Part shown: piece after piece, positions 17,614 to 26,910 of the stretch | Layout of the letters: each line of letters starts with the position of its first letter | How positions within the stretch are numbered: position 1 is the stretch's first letter | Assembly (NCBI GenBank): GCA_947497455.1 | Contig: CANMGU010000001.1 | Coordinates: 1,798,001 to 1,862,000, forward strand | Direction of reading: 5' to 3' | Length of the DNA: 64,000 nucleotides | Source: an uncultured Sphingomonadaceae bacterium | GTDB taxonomy: Bacteria; Pseudomonadota; Alphaproteobacteria; Sphingomonadales; Sphingomonadaceae | Program-made: the position numbers and the translations under genes | Notes under the pieces: model-generated | Databases searched by the model: none | Told to the model about the DNA's origin: nothing | Seen by the model: only the letters and a program-made list of their open reading frames with translations

Positions 17614-19611
17614 ATGTCTGAAACGGGTCTCGATATTGCCGAACTGCAAAAACAGGCGCGCACTCAAATGTATGAGGGGCGCTTCAAGGCTGCGCTAAGT
17701 ACAGCAGAGACGGTCTTGCAGCATGATGCTGAAAATATCGATGGGCTTTACATGAAAGCGGTTTGCGAGCGCTATCTGGGGCAGAACGAGACAGCCCTTA
17801 CGAGTGTCGAGCAGCTAAAGAGCCTCTCTCCGGATTTTGGCCGCGCCTATCAGGAAGAAGGCCATATATTTAGAGCAATTGGCGACGATGAACGGGCCAT
17901 GGCCGCTTTTCGCCGTGCGTGCCAATGCAATCCCGTGCTGCAAGCCAGCTGGAAAGCACAAGCGGAAATTCTTGAAAGCTGGGGTCAACGCGATGCTGCG
18001 GCAGAGATGCGTGGGCAGGAACAGCGGGTTGCTGCCATGCCCAAGCCGTTAGTTGCCGTGTCACATCTGCTGCATGAGGGCAAACTGATCAAAGCCGAAA
18101 CGGCCTGCCGCCATTTCCTGCAGACCCATCCCCATAATGTCGAAGCGATGCGTCTGCTTGCTGATATTGGCGCGCGGCTGGGTATCTTGGAGGATGCCGA
18201 TTTTCTGCTCGAAAGCGCAATTGAATTTGAACCCGACAATATTCAGGTCCGGATCGACTATATTCAAATCCTGCGCAAGCGTCAGAAATTCGCTGATGCC
18301 TTGAAGCAAAGTGAAATATTATATCAGCGCGATACCGCAAACCCGGTCTTTCAGTCACTATACGCGATCGAATGCATGCAAACCGGCGACTATGAGCGCG
18401 CATTGGATCTGTTTGAGCACGTCCTGCAGAAACTTCCGGATGACCCGGTTACCTTAACTTCCAAAGGTCATGCGCTAAAGACATTTGGACGTCATGACGA
18501 AGCTGTCCAGTCCTATCAGAAAGCGTTTCAATCCGACCCTGGCTACGGTGATGCCTATTATGGTCTGGCGAACCTCAAAACCTATCGTTTCAGCGATGAA
18601 GAGCTTCACCTCATGGAAGCGCAAGAGCAAGGCAATGCGCTCAGCTACCAGAACCGCATTCATATCTGCTTCGCGCTGGGCAAGGCTCATGAAGACCGTA
18701 AGGATTATGAGACTTCCTTTGGTTTCTATCAGCGCGGCAACGAACTGAAACGGGTCCAGTCTCGCTATGACGCCGATCAGATGACGGCGGAACTGCATAA
18801 CCAGATCACCGCTTGCACCCCTGCCCTGTTTGCAAAGCAATCCGGCAAGGGATGTGATGCGCCCGACCCCATATTCATATTGGGTCTTCCCCGTGCGGGC
18901 TCGACCTTGCTCGAACAGATACTCGCGTCCCACAGCCAGATTGACGGGACGCTGGAACTGCCAAATATATTGTCGCTCGCACACCGGCTGCGGCGACAGA
19001 AACACGCAAGCAATGACTCGCTATATCCGGAAAACCTTCACGATCTCGATGTCCAGCAGTTACGCGACATGGGACAGGACTTCATCGACAGCACTCGTAT
19101 CCATCGTCAAGGGGCGCCGTTTTTCATTGACAAGATGCCTAATAATTTTCGGCATATCGGCTTGATCAAACTCATTCTGCCCAATGCAAAAATCATTGAC
19201 GCGCGGCGCGAGCCGATGGCGTGCTGTTTTTCCGGGTTCAAGCAGCTCTTCGCCGAGGGCCAGGAATTCACCTACGGGCTAACCGAAGTCGGCCGCTATT
19301 ACCGCGACTATGTGCAATTGATGGCGCATTGGGATGCCGTGCTACCGGGAGCGGTGTTGCGTGTTCAACATGAAGATGTGCTGGATGATCTTGAGGGCCA
19401 AGTTCACCGGATGCTCGATTATCTCGGCTTGCCTTTCGAGCAGGCCTGTATTGATTTTTATCAGACAGAGCGCGCGGTCCGCACCGCCAGTTCAGAACAG
19501 GTCCGCAAACCCATCACCAAAGCAAGCGTCAACCTATGGCGCCATTATGAATCACATCTACAACCGCTGAAAGATGCGCTGGGACAAAGTATATTGGAGC
19601 CTCAAAAGTGA
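17614..19611 (+). CDS. TPR-sulfotransferase fusion protein
   Basis: 665 residues. Residues about 10-365 are tandem TPR units (for example QMYEGRFKAALSTAETVL and HALKTFGRHDEAVQSYQKAF). The C-terminal domain is a PAPS-dependent sulfotransferase: 5'-phosphosulfate loop ILGLPRAGSTLLEQI at about 422-436, then KMPNNFRHIGLI and the 3'-phosphate-binding region DARREPMACCFSGFKQLFA. No signal peptide, so cytoplasmic. It would transfer sulfate to a hydroxyl or amine acceptor presented with the help of the TPR part; the acceptor is unknown. Its TGA overlaps the GTG start of the BCCT gene by 4 bases, so the two are translationally coupled. The fusion is common next to TonB receptors in sphingomonads. Confidence 0.9.
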   Translation: MSETGLDIAELQKQARTQMYEGRFKAALSTAETVLQHDAENIDGLYMKAVCERYLGQNETALTSVEQLKSLSPDFGRAYQEEGHIFRAIGDDERAMAAFRRACQCNPVLQASWKAQAEILESWGQRDAAAEMRGQEQRVAAMPKPLVAVSHLLHEGKLIKAETACRHFLQTHPHNVEAMRLLADIGARLGILEDADFLLESAIEFEPDNIQVRIDYIQILRKRQKFADALKQSEILYQRDTANPVFQSLYAIECMQTGDYERALDLFEHVLQKLPDDPVTLTSKGHALKTFGRHDEAVQSYQKAFQSDPGYGDAYYGLANLKTYRFSDEELHLMEAQEQGNALSYQNRIHICFALGKAHEDRKDYETSFGFYQRGNELKRVQSRYDADQMTAELHNQITACTPALFAKQSGKGCDAPDPIFILGLPRAGSTLLEQILASHSQIDGTLELPNILSLAHRLRRQKHASNDSLYPENLHDLDVQQLRDMGQDFIDSTRIHRQGAPFFIDKMPNNFRHIGLIKLILPNAKIIDARREPMACCFSGFKQLFAEGQEFTYGLTEVGRYYRDYVQLMAHWDAVLPGAVLRVQHEDVLDDLEGQVHRMLDYLGLPFEQACIDFYQTERAVRTASSEQVRKPITKASVNLWRHYESHLQPLKDALGQSILEPQK

Positions 19612-21239
19612 GCGGAACGAAAACAGCAGCCAGTGTAACGGCAGACGTCTCTGAAAAAATGATCGATGGTGATTATCAAACCGACTATGAAGCGGGTCAG
19701 GACAATGTAAACCCATTCGGCCTGGAAATGCACAATCCGGTATTTTTCATCAGTGCCGTTTTGACAATGACATTTGTGATCTTGACTCTGGCCTTTCCGG
19801 AAACTGCCAATACCGGACTGGAAGCAACCAAAGCGTGGACACTTGAGCATTTTGACTGGTTCTTTGTCATTGCATCCAATTTCGTGCTGCTTTTCTGCGT
19901 CGCAGTTGCGATCTCGCCATTGGGCAAAATCCGCCTGGGCGGAGCAGACGCCAAAACCGAATTCGGGACGGCTTCCTGGATCGCTATGCTGTTTTCCGCG
20001 GGCATTGGGATCGGCATGGTCTTTTATGGTTCGGCAGAGCCGGTGGCTTATTATACAAGCTGGGGTGGCACCCCGCTCAATGTTGAACCACGCACGCCGG
20101 AAGCGATGAGCCTGGCGCTTGGTGCAACAGTCTTTCATTGGGGCCTTACGCCTTGGGCGATATATGCTGTAATCGGCCTGGCCCTTGCCTTTTTCGCATT
20201 TAACAAAGGGTTACCGCTCACCATCCGGTCTGCATTTTATCCATTATTGGGCGAACGCATTTGGGGATGGCCCGGTCATCTCATTGATATTCTTGCGGTC
20301 ATTGCAACCATTTTTGGATTGGCAACTTCCTTAGGACTTGGTGCCCAACAAGCTGCAACCGGTCTGTCTTTCCTCTTTGGAATTGAGGCCAATTTGACCT
20401 CTCAACTCTTGCTCATAGCAGTCATTACAGGACTTGCGACAGTTTCGGTCGTGCGCGGAATGGATGGTGGGATTAAACTGCTGAGCAACATTAATATGGT
20501 TTTGGCGGCATCACTGCTTGCCTTTGTTTTTATAGCGGGGCCAACGTTACAGATAATCAGTGGCTTTGGTACGACTATCGTGAGCTACGCTGAATATGCG
20601 GTTCCATTAAGCGATTGGACGGGTCGCGAGGACAAAGCCTGGTATCACGGCTGGACGATCTTCTATTGGGCATGGTGGGTGAGCTGGTCACCTTTTGTCG
20701 GCATGTTTATCGCCCGCATTTCCAAAGGCCGCACCATCCGTGAATTTTTGACGGTGGTGCTTGTGGTCCCTGTGATTGTCGCAATCATATGGTTCACCAC
20801 ATTTGGTGTGACTGCAATAGAGCAGATAAAGGACGGTATAGGCCAGTTGCCTGCGGGCATCAGCGAGGCCCCTCTGGTATTATTCCAGATGCTGGAGAAC
20901 ATGCCATTTCCTTATATTGCCTCGTCGCTCGCCATCATTTTGTTGATCGTGTTTTTTGTCACGTCATCTGATTCCGGCTCTTTGGTAGTCGATGCGATAA
21001 CCGCCGGCGGAAGAACAGATGCACCGGTCACGCAACGGATTTTCTGGGCCATATTGCAAGGATTGGCCGCGGCCGCGCTCTTGGTGGGCGGAGGTGCTGG
21101 TGCGCTAGGGGCAATGCAGGCGGGCACGATTGCCAGTGGCTTGCCCTTTACGCTGGTTTTGCTGGTATGTTGCTACAGTCTGTTCAAGGGCCTGATGTCA
21201 GAATATTCCGTGTTGAAAACCCAACGCGTCGCCGTTTGA
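19608..21239 (+). CDS. BCCT-family transporter (betaine/carnitine/choline type)
   Basis: 543 residues from a GTG start that overlaps the preceding stop (GTGA). About twelve transmembrane helices. The BCCT signature is clear: FYWAWWVSWSPFVGMFIARI with SKGRTIREF after it, and ASWIAMLFSAGIGIGMVFYG near residue 125. Family members are Na+- or H+-coupled symporters or antiporters for quaternary ammonium and sulfonium zwitterions. The glycine-rich motif AGIGIG is of a type often associated with Na+ coupling. Linked by overlap to the TPR-sulfotransferase. Substrate unknown. It converges with dnaB, with 10 bases between the stops. Confidence 0.93.
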   Translation: MSGTKTAASVTADVSEKMIDGDYQTDYEAGQDNVNPFGLEMHNPVFFISAVLTMTFVILTLAFPETANTGLEATKAWTLEHFDWFFVIASNFVLLFCVAVAISPLGKIRLGGADAKTEFGTASWIAMLFSAGIGIGMVFYGSAEPVAYYTSWGGTPLNVEPRTPEAMSLALGATVFHWGLTPWAIYAVIGLALAFFAFNKGLPLTIRSAFYPLLGERIWGWPGHLIDILAVIATIFGLATSLGLGAQQAATGLSFLFGIEANLTSQLLLIAVITGLATVSVVRGMDGGIKLLSNINMVLAASLLAFVFIAGPTLQIISGFGTTIVSYAEYAVPLSDWTGREDKAWYHGWTIFYWAWWVSWSPFVGMFIARISKGRTIREFLTVVLVVPVIVAIIWFTTFGVTAIEQIKDGIGQLPAGISEAPLVLFQMLENMPFPYIASSLAIILLIVFFVTSSDSGSLVVDAITAGGRTDAPVTQRIFWAILQGLAAAALLVGGGAGALGAMQAGTIASGLPFTLVLLVCCYSLFKGLMSEYSVLKTQRVAV

Positions 21240-21249
21240 AGAAAGTCCG

Positions 21250-22749
21250 CTAATATTCCTCGGGTCCATCGCCATAAGCCAGATCACCAAATTTGGTAAA
21301 CTCGCTCAGGAAACTGAGCTGGATGTTGCCGGTTGAACCCTGGCGGTTTTTCGCGACGATCACAGTCGCTTTTCCAACCTTGCTTTGATGATCGGTTTCC
21401 CAGGCAAGATATTTGGCTTTTTGTTCCTCGGTCGAATTTTCGTCAGGATCATCAGGTTTTACAGCGAGATGGTAATATTCATCACGATAGATGAACATCA
21501 CAATATCGGCATCCTGCTCAATCGAACCGGACTCACGCAAATCCGACAGCTGCGGGCGTTTGTCTTCGCGGCTCTCCACTTGGCGAGAAAGCTGAGAGAG
21601 AGCAACCACCGGACAATTGAGTTCCTTGGCGAGCGTCTTGAGACCTCGGCTAATCTCTGAAATCTCGTTAACGCGGTTGTCATTAGCCCGGCCTGAGCCC
21701 TGCAGTAGCTGGAGATAATCGACTACAATCAAGTTGATACCGCTGCGCCTTTGCAAGCGCCGCGCCCGCGTGCGCAAGGCCGCAATGGTCAAGCCAGGAG
21801 TATCATCGATATATAGCGGCAAATCCTGCAATTCCCGGGACGCTAGCGCCAAGCGGTGCATTTCGTCTCGACTGATCGCACCCATGCGCAGTTTTTCCGA
21901 GCTGATCTCCGCCTGCTCGGACAGGATCCTCGTTGCCAGCTGGTCAGCCGACATCTCCAGGCTGAAAAAAGCGGTTTTGGCACCCAGCGTATCTTCGGGC
22001 GCGATCCCGTCTTGAACATCGCGGCGATAGCGATTCGCGGCATTAAAGGCGATATTGGTGGCGAGTGAGGTTTTACCCATGCCTGGACGGCCCGCCAAGA
22101 TCAGCAAGTCAGACCGGTGCAAACCACCCATTTTGGCATTGAGATCAGTCAGGCCAGTGGTAATCCCAGATACTTTGCCTCCGCTGTTAAAAGCGCGTTC
22201 AACATTGTTCAGCGCTTCGGTGGAGGCGGCCAGGAAGGATTTGACACCGCCCTCTTGCGCTTCACCTTCAGAGACGCGGTAGAGCGACGATTCTGCTTCT
22301 TCAATCTGGGTTTTTGGATCGACTGTTTCGCTGGTATCCAGCGCATTATCCACCAAGGTTCGACCAACATTGACCAGTTCCCGTAGCAGCGCCAGATCAT
22401 AAATCTGATCTGCAAAATCTCGCGCACCAATCAATCCGGCTCCATCACCAGTCAATTTGGCAAGATAAGATGGACCACCAAGTACCTTCATCGCCTCGTC
22501 GGCTTCAAAATACGGCTTTAACGTGACCGGTGTGACGACCATATTCCGGTCGAGTAACTTTAGCGCCTGTTCATAGATCCGGCCATGCAACGGCTCATAG
22601 AAATGTTCTGGCCGCAATTTAATCTGCACATCCTCGGCAACGCGGTTATCAATCAACAACGCGCCCAAAAAGGTTGCCTCTGCCTCGACATTGCGGGGCA
22701 GACGCTGGGATTCTTCTTCCACTGCATCAAATCGAACTAACTCGGCCAT
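21250..22749 (-). CDS. dnaB: Replicative DNA helicase DnaB
   Basis: About 499 residues from the ATG at 22749 (MAELVRFDAVEEE); in-frame codons upstream to 22863 give an unconserved extension. The N-terminal primase-interaction domain has PRNVEAEATFLGALLIDNR and PEHFYEPLHGRIYE. The RecA-like motor has Walker A AGRPGMGKTSLA, then KTAFFSLEMSADQLATRI, INLIVVDYLQLLQG, and the final VAKNRQGSTGNIQLSF. The hexamer unwinds DNA ahead of the fork. No intein interrupts it. It diverges from UPF0262 and converges on the BCCT gene. Confidence 0.95.
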   Translation of the reverse strand: MAELVRFDAVEEESQRLPRNVEAEATFLGALLIDNRVAEDVQIKLRPEHFYEPLHGRIYEQALKLLDRNMVVTPVTLKPYFEADEAMKVLGGPSYLAKLTGDGAGLIGARDFADQIYDLALLRELVNVGRTLVDNALDTSETVDPKTQIEEAESSLYRVSEGEAQEGGVKSFLAASTEALNNVERAFNSGGKVSGITTGLTDLNAKMGGLHRSDLLILAGRPGMGKTSLATNIAFNAANRYRRDVQDGIAPEDTLGAKTAFFSLEMSADQLATRILSEQAEISSEKLRMGAISRDEMHRLALASRELQDLPLYIDDTPGLTIAALRTRARRLQRRSGINLIVVDYLQLLQGSGRANDNRVNEISEISRGLKTLAKELNCPVVALSQLSRQVESREDKRPQLSDLRESGSIEQDADIVMFIYRDEYYHLAVKPDDPDENSTEEQKAKYLAWETDHQSKVGKATVIVAKNRQGSTGNIQLSFLSEFTKFGDLAYGDGPEEY

Positions 22750-22905
22750 GGGTACATCATTCACGCTCAAACGATTCTGAGCAAGGGGCGTTCCGGTAAT
22801 TTTCCCAAACAGGCGGGGACAGACTTGTGGATAAATGCCTTTTGTTTTTCTACCGCACTGCAAAAAAACTTGTCCTAACCCCGGTGCTGCGGCAACAGAG
22901 CCTGA

Positions 22906-23388
22906 ATGTCGGATCCGCGCATCATAAATGTTGAACTAGACGAGGCCACCATCTTGTGGCGCAATGCCGATATTGAGCAGGAACGGCGTATTGCGATCTT
23001 CGATCTAATCGAAGAAAACCACTTTCAACCCCTAAGGGAACACGAAGATGGCTATGTCGGGCCCTATAATCTCCACTTAAGTGTGCAAGAAGGCCGGCTG
23101 GTCATTTCCATTTCCCGTGAAAATGGTGAGCCACTTGAAACTCTGATCCTGGCATTGGGCCGGTTTCGCCGGCCGATCCGCGATTATTTCGCGATTTGCG
23201 ACAGTTATTACCAAGCCATTCGCAAGGCCACAGCGCAGGAGATTGAGACGATCGATATGGCGCGTCGCGGCGTGCATGATCATGGTGCAGAGTTGCTCAC
23301 CGACCGGCTGGAAGGAAAAATCGAAGTCGATTTCAAAACCGCCCGTCGCCTCTTCACATTGATCTGTGTATTGCATATCAAGAATTAG
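22906..23388 (+). CDS. UPF0262 family protein
   Basis: 160 residues, soluble, with no signal or membrane segment. Matches the alphaproteobacterial UPF0262 family along its length: [56 protein letters not shown] and a C-terminal [14 protein letters not shown]. The family is conserved but has no assigned function. It is divergent from dnaB and followed by the GH25-like gene 48 bases downstream. Confidence 0.88.
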   Translation: MSDPRIINVELDEATILWRNADIEQERRIAIFDLIEENHFQPLREHEDGYVGPYNLHLSVQEGRLVISISRENGEPLETLILALGRFRRPIRDYFAICDSYYQAIRKATAQEIETIDMARRGVHDHGAELLTDRLEGKIEVDFKTARRLFTLICVLHIKN

Positions 23389-23435
23389 TCGATTCTCTGC
23401 CAGAAAGAGCAGTTTGCTAATTCAGTAGTTGATGA

Positions 23436-24146
23436 GTGCGTCAGGGAAATAGGGTGGCCGGTCAAAACAGAAAAAAAACAGTGCTGCGGGTCGGCCTGAT
23501 CATCATCGCCTTGATGATCATCGCCTTTGTCCTTCGCAATCTCGCGATCGGCTGGGCACCGCCACGCGATCAATATCCGGTTCAGGGCATTTCAGTGGAT
23601 GCGAGCCATGGCAACATTACCTGGCATGTGGCTGGCGCAACTGGTGTTGATTTCGCCTATATTCGGGCGACCAGTGGCGCTGAAGATCGCGACCCGGCAT
23701 TCGCTACCAATATCAAAGGCGCGCGCGACGCAGGTATTCGCTATGGCGCGGTCCATGAATATAGCTTGTGTCGTCTGGCCACGGATCAGGCTACAATCTT
23801 TGTCACGACGGTGCCCCGGGAAGAAAATATCCTGCCTCCTGCCGTCCGGCTTGCCTTTGACAATGGCTGCAAAGACAGACCAGGACGAGCCTTGGTTCTC
23901 AGCGAATTGAACACATTCCTGAACCAGATTGAGGGCCATAGTGGCAAGCCGGCAGTCATCATCATCTCTCAGGAGTTTGAGGAAGACTATAATATCAGCA
24001 GCGGGATCAGACGCACATTCTGGCTCGAAAGCAATTTCTTCCCCCCCGACTATGCAACCAAGCCATGGGTTATGTGGCGAGCATCAGACATGCGCCGGAT
24101 CAGCGGCATTGACGGGCCGGTTAACTGGAATGTTGTGCGGCCCTAA
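23436..24146 (+). CDS. Membrane-anchored GH25 (lysozyme-like) protein, catalytic acids apparently lost
   Basis: 236 residues from a GTG start; a second GTG at 23454 is possible. One N-terminal transmembrane anchor (about 17-37), then a GH25 beta/alpha-barrel domain from residue 50. Recognisable family segments are GISVDASHGNITW, VDFAYIRATSG and IKGARDAGIRYGAVHEYS. The family normally has Asp in G[IV]DVS and an Asp-x-Glu pair in the PPxxLDxE strand; here these read GIS and PPAVRLAFD (Ser53, Arg138, Ala140). The usual catalytic acids therefore seem absent, and it may bind rather than cut peptidoglycan. This reading depends on alignment by eye. Confidence 0.72.
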   Translation: MRQGNRVAGQNRKKTVLRVGLIIIALMIIAFVLRNLAIGWAPPRDQYPVQGISVDASHGNITWHVAGATGVDFAYIRATSGAEDRDPAFATNIKGARDAGIRYGAVHEYSLCRLATDQATIFVTTVPREENILPPAVRLAFDNGCKDRPGRALVLSELNTFLNQIEGHSGKPAVIIISQEFEEDYNISSGIRRTFWLESNFFPPDYATKPWVMWRASDMRRISGIDGPVNWNVVRP

Positions 24147-24190
24147 TCTTGCTGGCATGAAGCGGACATAATTCCAAAAGAAAGACAGAC

Positions 24191-24745
24191 ATGAGCATAC
24201 TTTCCGACAAATGGATCCGCCAGGAAGCCAATCAAAGCAGAATGATCGAACCGTTTGTGGAAGGCCAAAAGCGCGATGGCTGCATCAGCTATGGCCTCTC
24301 CTCCTATGGCTATGACGCCCGGGTTGCCGACGAGTTCAAGATTTTCACCAACGTGAACAGCGCGGTGGTTGATCCCAAACAATTTGATGCCAACAGCCTG
24401 GTCGACCGGAAAACCGATTGCTGCATCATCCCACCAAACAGTTTTGCCCTTGCCCGTACGGTTGAATATTTCCGAATCCCGCGTGATGTTCTGGTGATCT
24501 GCCTTGGCAAATCAACCTATGCCCGCTGCGGTATCATTGTGAATGTAACACCTCTCGAGCCCGGCTGGGAAGGTCATGTCACGCTCGAATTTTCCAACAC
24601 CACACCCCTGCCCGCAAAAATCTATGCCAATGAGGGCGCTTGCCAATTCCTGTTTTTAAAGGGCAACGAACCCTGTGAGACCAGCTATGCTGAGCGCTCG
24701 GGCAAATATATGGGGCAAAGAGGCGTGACTCTGCCAAAACTCTAA
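24191..24745 (+). CDS. dcd: dCTP deaminase
   Basis: 184 residues, the usual length. Converts dCTP to dUTP for thymidylate synthesis. Motifs: [13 protein letters not shown] (about 33-45), [21 protein letters not shown] and the catalytic-Glu strand [13 protein letters not shown] (about 136-148), with [10 protein letters not shown] after it and a C-terminal [15 protein letters not shown] that closes over the nucleotide. The start is the ATG at 24191 behind an AAAGAAAGACAG ribosome site. Confidence 0.95.
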   Translation: MSILSDKWIRQEANQSRMIEPFVEGQKRDGCISYGLSSYGYDARVADEFKIFTNVNSAVVDPKQFDANSLVDRKTDCCIIPPNSFALARTVEYFRIPRDVLVICLGKSTYARCGIIVNVTPLEPGWEGHVTLEFSNTTPLPAKIYANEGACQFLFLKGNEPCETSYAERSGKYMGQRGVTLPKL

Positions 24746-24791
24746 GTCATAAGACCGTTTCGAAACAAAACTGAAAATCAGGAGGGGCGCT

Positions 24792-25973
24792 ATGTCCGAC
24801 GCACGGGAATTTGATGTCATAATCTACGGATCAACAGGCTATACAGGCCGTCTGGTCGCCGAATATATGGCACAGCAATATGGCGTCGGCGGAGATGCTC
24901 CGAAATGGGCAATGGCCGGTCGATCCCAGGAAAAGCTTGAAGAAGTTCGGGACCTCATCGGCGCCCCAAAGGAAACACCGTTAATTGTTGCGGATTCTGA
25001 AGATGCGGCATCCATTGATATGCTGGCAAGCCGCGCCAGCGTTATTCTGACCACCGTGGGCCCGTACCAGCTCTATGGTGATGGACTGGTCGCTGCCTGT
25101 GTTCAGCATGGCACCCATTATGTCGATCTCTGCGGTGAACCTGGCTGGATGCGCGAAAAGATTGAGGAGCATCAGGAAGCGGCCGAGAAATCTGGCGCGC
25201 AGATTTGTTTTTCCTGCGGTTTTGACTCCATACCTTTCGATCTCGGCGTACTGGCACTGCAGAAAGAGATGAAGAAACGCTTTGGCAAGCCAGCAACCCG
25301 CGTCAAAGGCCGGGTACGTGCAATGGAAGGTACTTTCTCAGGCGGCACTGCGGCGAGCCTTAAGGAAACCATGAAAGCCATCGCCAAAAACCCGGGTCTT
25401 GTAAAGATTTTGGCGAGCAGTTTTGGTCTCACACCTGGATTTGAAGGACCAGATCAACCCAATATGATGATCCCTAAAAAGGACAAGACATTGGATAGCT
25501 GGGTCGCGCCTTTCATCATGGCACCGATCAACACCAAAAATGTCCACCGCACCAATTTCCTACTCGATTTTCCTTATGGTGAAGACTTCAGATATGACGA
25601 AATGGTCGTCACCAGCCCCGGCGAAATGGGCAAGCAGGCCGCAGAAATGCTAGCGAAAGCTAATCCAATGGGGGGTGATGATGCACCCAAGCCCGGCGAA
25701 GGTCCGACCAAGGAAGAGCGCGAAAACGGCTTTTATGACGTACTGTTTCTGGGCGAAACAGCGGATGGTGAAACCGCCAGCCTTTGTGTGAAGGGCGACA
25801 AGGATCCTGGCTATGGCTCAACGTGTAAAATGATTGCTGAGTCCGCCTTGTGTATTGCCTTGGACGGCAACAAACATGGCGGTGGCGTATGGACGCCCGG
25901 CGCCTTGATGGGGAAAAAGCTCACCAAAAGGCTCGAAGCCAGTGCAGGCCTCAGCTTCACGGTTGAAAGCTAA
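24792..25973 (+). CDS. Saccharopine-dehydrogenase-like / trans-acting enoyl reductase family protein
   Basis: 393 residues. An N-terminal Rossmann fold opens with DVIIYGSTGYTGRLVAEYMA and continues with WAMAGRSQEKLEEVR and VILTTVGPYQLYG, then HYVDLCGEPGWM and CFSCGFDSIPFDLG. This is the saccharopine-dehydrogenase-like family that includes mycobacterial trans-acting enoyl reductase Rv2953-type proteins. An NAD(P)-dependent redox role on a lipid or acyl substrate is likely, but the substrate is unknown. AGGAGG-type ribosome site (CAGGAGGGGC) precedes the ATG. A terminator follows. Confidence 0.85.
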   Translation: MSDAREFDVIIYGSTGYTGRLVAEYMAQQYGVGGDAPKWAMAGRSQEKLEEVRDLIGAPKETPLIVADSEDAASIDMLASRASVILTTVGPYQLYGDGLVAACVQHGTHYVDLCGEPGWMREKIEEHQEAAEKSGAQICFSCGFDSIPFDLGVLALQKEMKKRFGKPATRVKGRVRAMEGTFSGGTAASLKETMKAIAKNPGLVKILASSFGLTPGFEGPDQPNMMIPKKDKTLDSWVAPFIMAPINTKNVHRTNFLLDFPYGEDFRYDEMVVTSPGEMGKQAAEMLAKANPMGGDDAPKPGEGPTKEERENGFYDVLFLGETADGETASLCVKGDKDPGYGSTCKMIAESALCIALDGNKHGGGVWTPGALMGKKLTKRLEASAGLSFTVES

Positions 25974-26013
25974 TATTCTAAACTACCCATTCATCAAAAA
26001 GACTATATAGGAA

Positions 26014-26052
26014 AGAGGCAGGCACCGATTATGGCGCCTGCCTCTTGAATTT
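26014..26052 (+). terminator. Intrinsic terminator after the saccharopine-dehydrogenase-like gene
   Basis: AGAGGCAGGC (26014-26023) pairs perfectly with GCCTGCCTCT (26036-26045) over a 12-base loop, followed by TGAATTTTT. Confidence 0.85.
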
Positions 26053-26082
26053 TTAGCAAATGAAACGAAATACGTCGGCACG

Positions 26083-26853
26083 ATGTTGAAGCGCCTATTT
26101 AGCAAAAAAACTCCCCCTCGCCCCCTGGACAGCGCAGCTGTGCCAGAAGGCCGTCGCATCTATGCCATCGGCGACATCCACGGCCGCAATGATTTGCTGC
26201 AACAGCTGGTCGAGAAAATCATCGATGATGATGCCAAACGCGGTGATATCAACAGTGAGATTATCTTTCTCGGCGACCTGATCGATCGCGGACCGGACAG
26301 CGCTGGCGTCCTCGAAACCGCGATTCAGCTCAAGAATGAGTTGGGCGATGTCCGTTTCCTGATGGGCAATCACGAGGAAGTCTATCTGGCCGCCGCCACT
26401 GGCAGCGAAAAGGCCACGCGCTTTTTCAATCGCATCGGGGGTAAGGAAACCATTCTCAGCTATGACATCAGCATGCGGGAATATATGGATCTCGACAACG
26501 CCGGACTAGCGGACCGGTTACCAGATCTCATACCGTCGCATCATATCGATTTTGTCAACGCCTTTGAAAACCAGATTGTCATCGGTGACTATGCTTTTGT
26601 GCATGCTGGCATTCGTCCAGGCGTGTCTCTTGATGAGCAAAAGCCAAAGGATTTGCGATGGATACGGGACGAATTTCTGTCGATTGATGAACCGCATGAA
26701 AAAGTAATCGTCTATGGTCACACGATCAATGATGACGTGGTAGAAAAAGGAAACCGTATCGGGATTGATACCGGTGCCTATTATACCGAAAAGCTGACGG
26801 CCCTTGCGCTAGAAGGGGAACAGCGCTGGTATCTCGACACCGCCACACCATAA
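26083..26853 (+). CDS. PPP-family serine/threonine phosphatase
   Basis: 256 residues. All metal-binding motifs of the PPP/calcineurin-like family are present: GDIHGRND (about 30-37), GDLIDRGPDSAG (about 65-76), GNHEE (about 95-99), HAGIRPG with DLRWIRDEF, and YGHTI. It is a cytoplasmic bacterial protein phosphatase (or a bis-nucleotide phosphatase of the same fold). It stands alone between two terminators. The physiological substrate cannot be inferred from context. Confidence 0.9.
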   Translation: MLKRLFSKKTPPRPLDSAAVPEGRRIYAIGDIHGRNDLLQQLVEKIIDDDAKRGDINSEIIFLGDLIDRGPDSAGVLETAIQLKNELGDVRFLMGNHEEVYLAAATGSEKATRFFNRIGGKETILSYDISMREYMDLDNAGLADRLPDLIPSHHIDFVNAFENQIVIGDYAFVHAGIRPGVSLDEQKPKDLRWIRDEFLSIDEPHEKVIVYGHTINDDVVEKGNRIGIDTGAYYTEKLTALALEGEQRWYLDTATP

Positions 26854-26857
26854 AAAA

Positions 26858-26889
26858 CGGCGGAACCCGCAGGTCCCGCCGATATTTTT
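26858..26889. terminator. Bidirectional intrinsic terminator between phosphatase and ctrA
   Basis: CGGCGGAACC (26858-26867) pairs with GGTCCCGCCG (26872-26881) with one mismatch over CGCA, with A6 before and ATATTTTTC after, so it should work for both convergent genes. Confidence 0.8.
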
Positions 26890-26910
26890 CTGGGTAGTGA
26901 ACTAAAAGTC

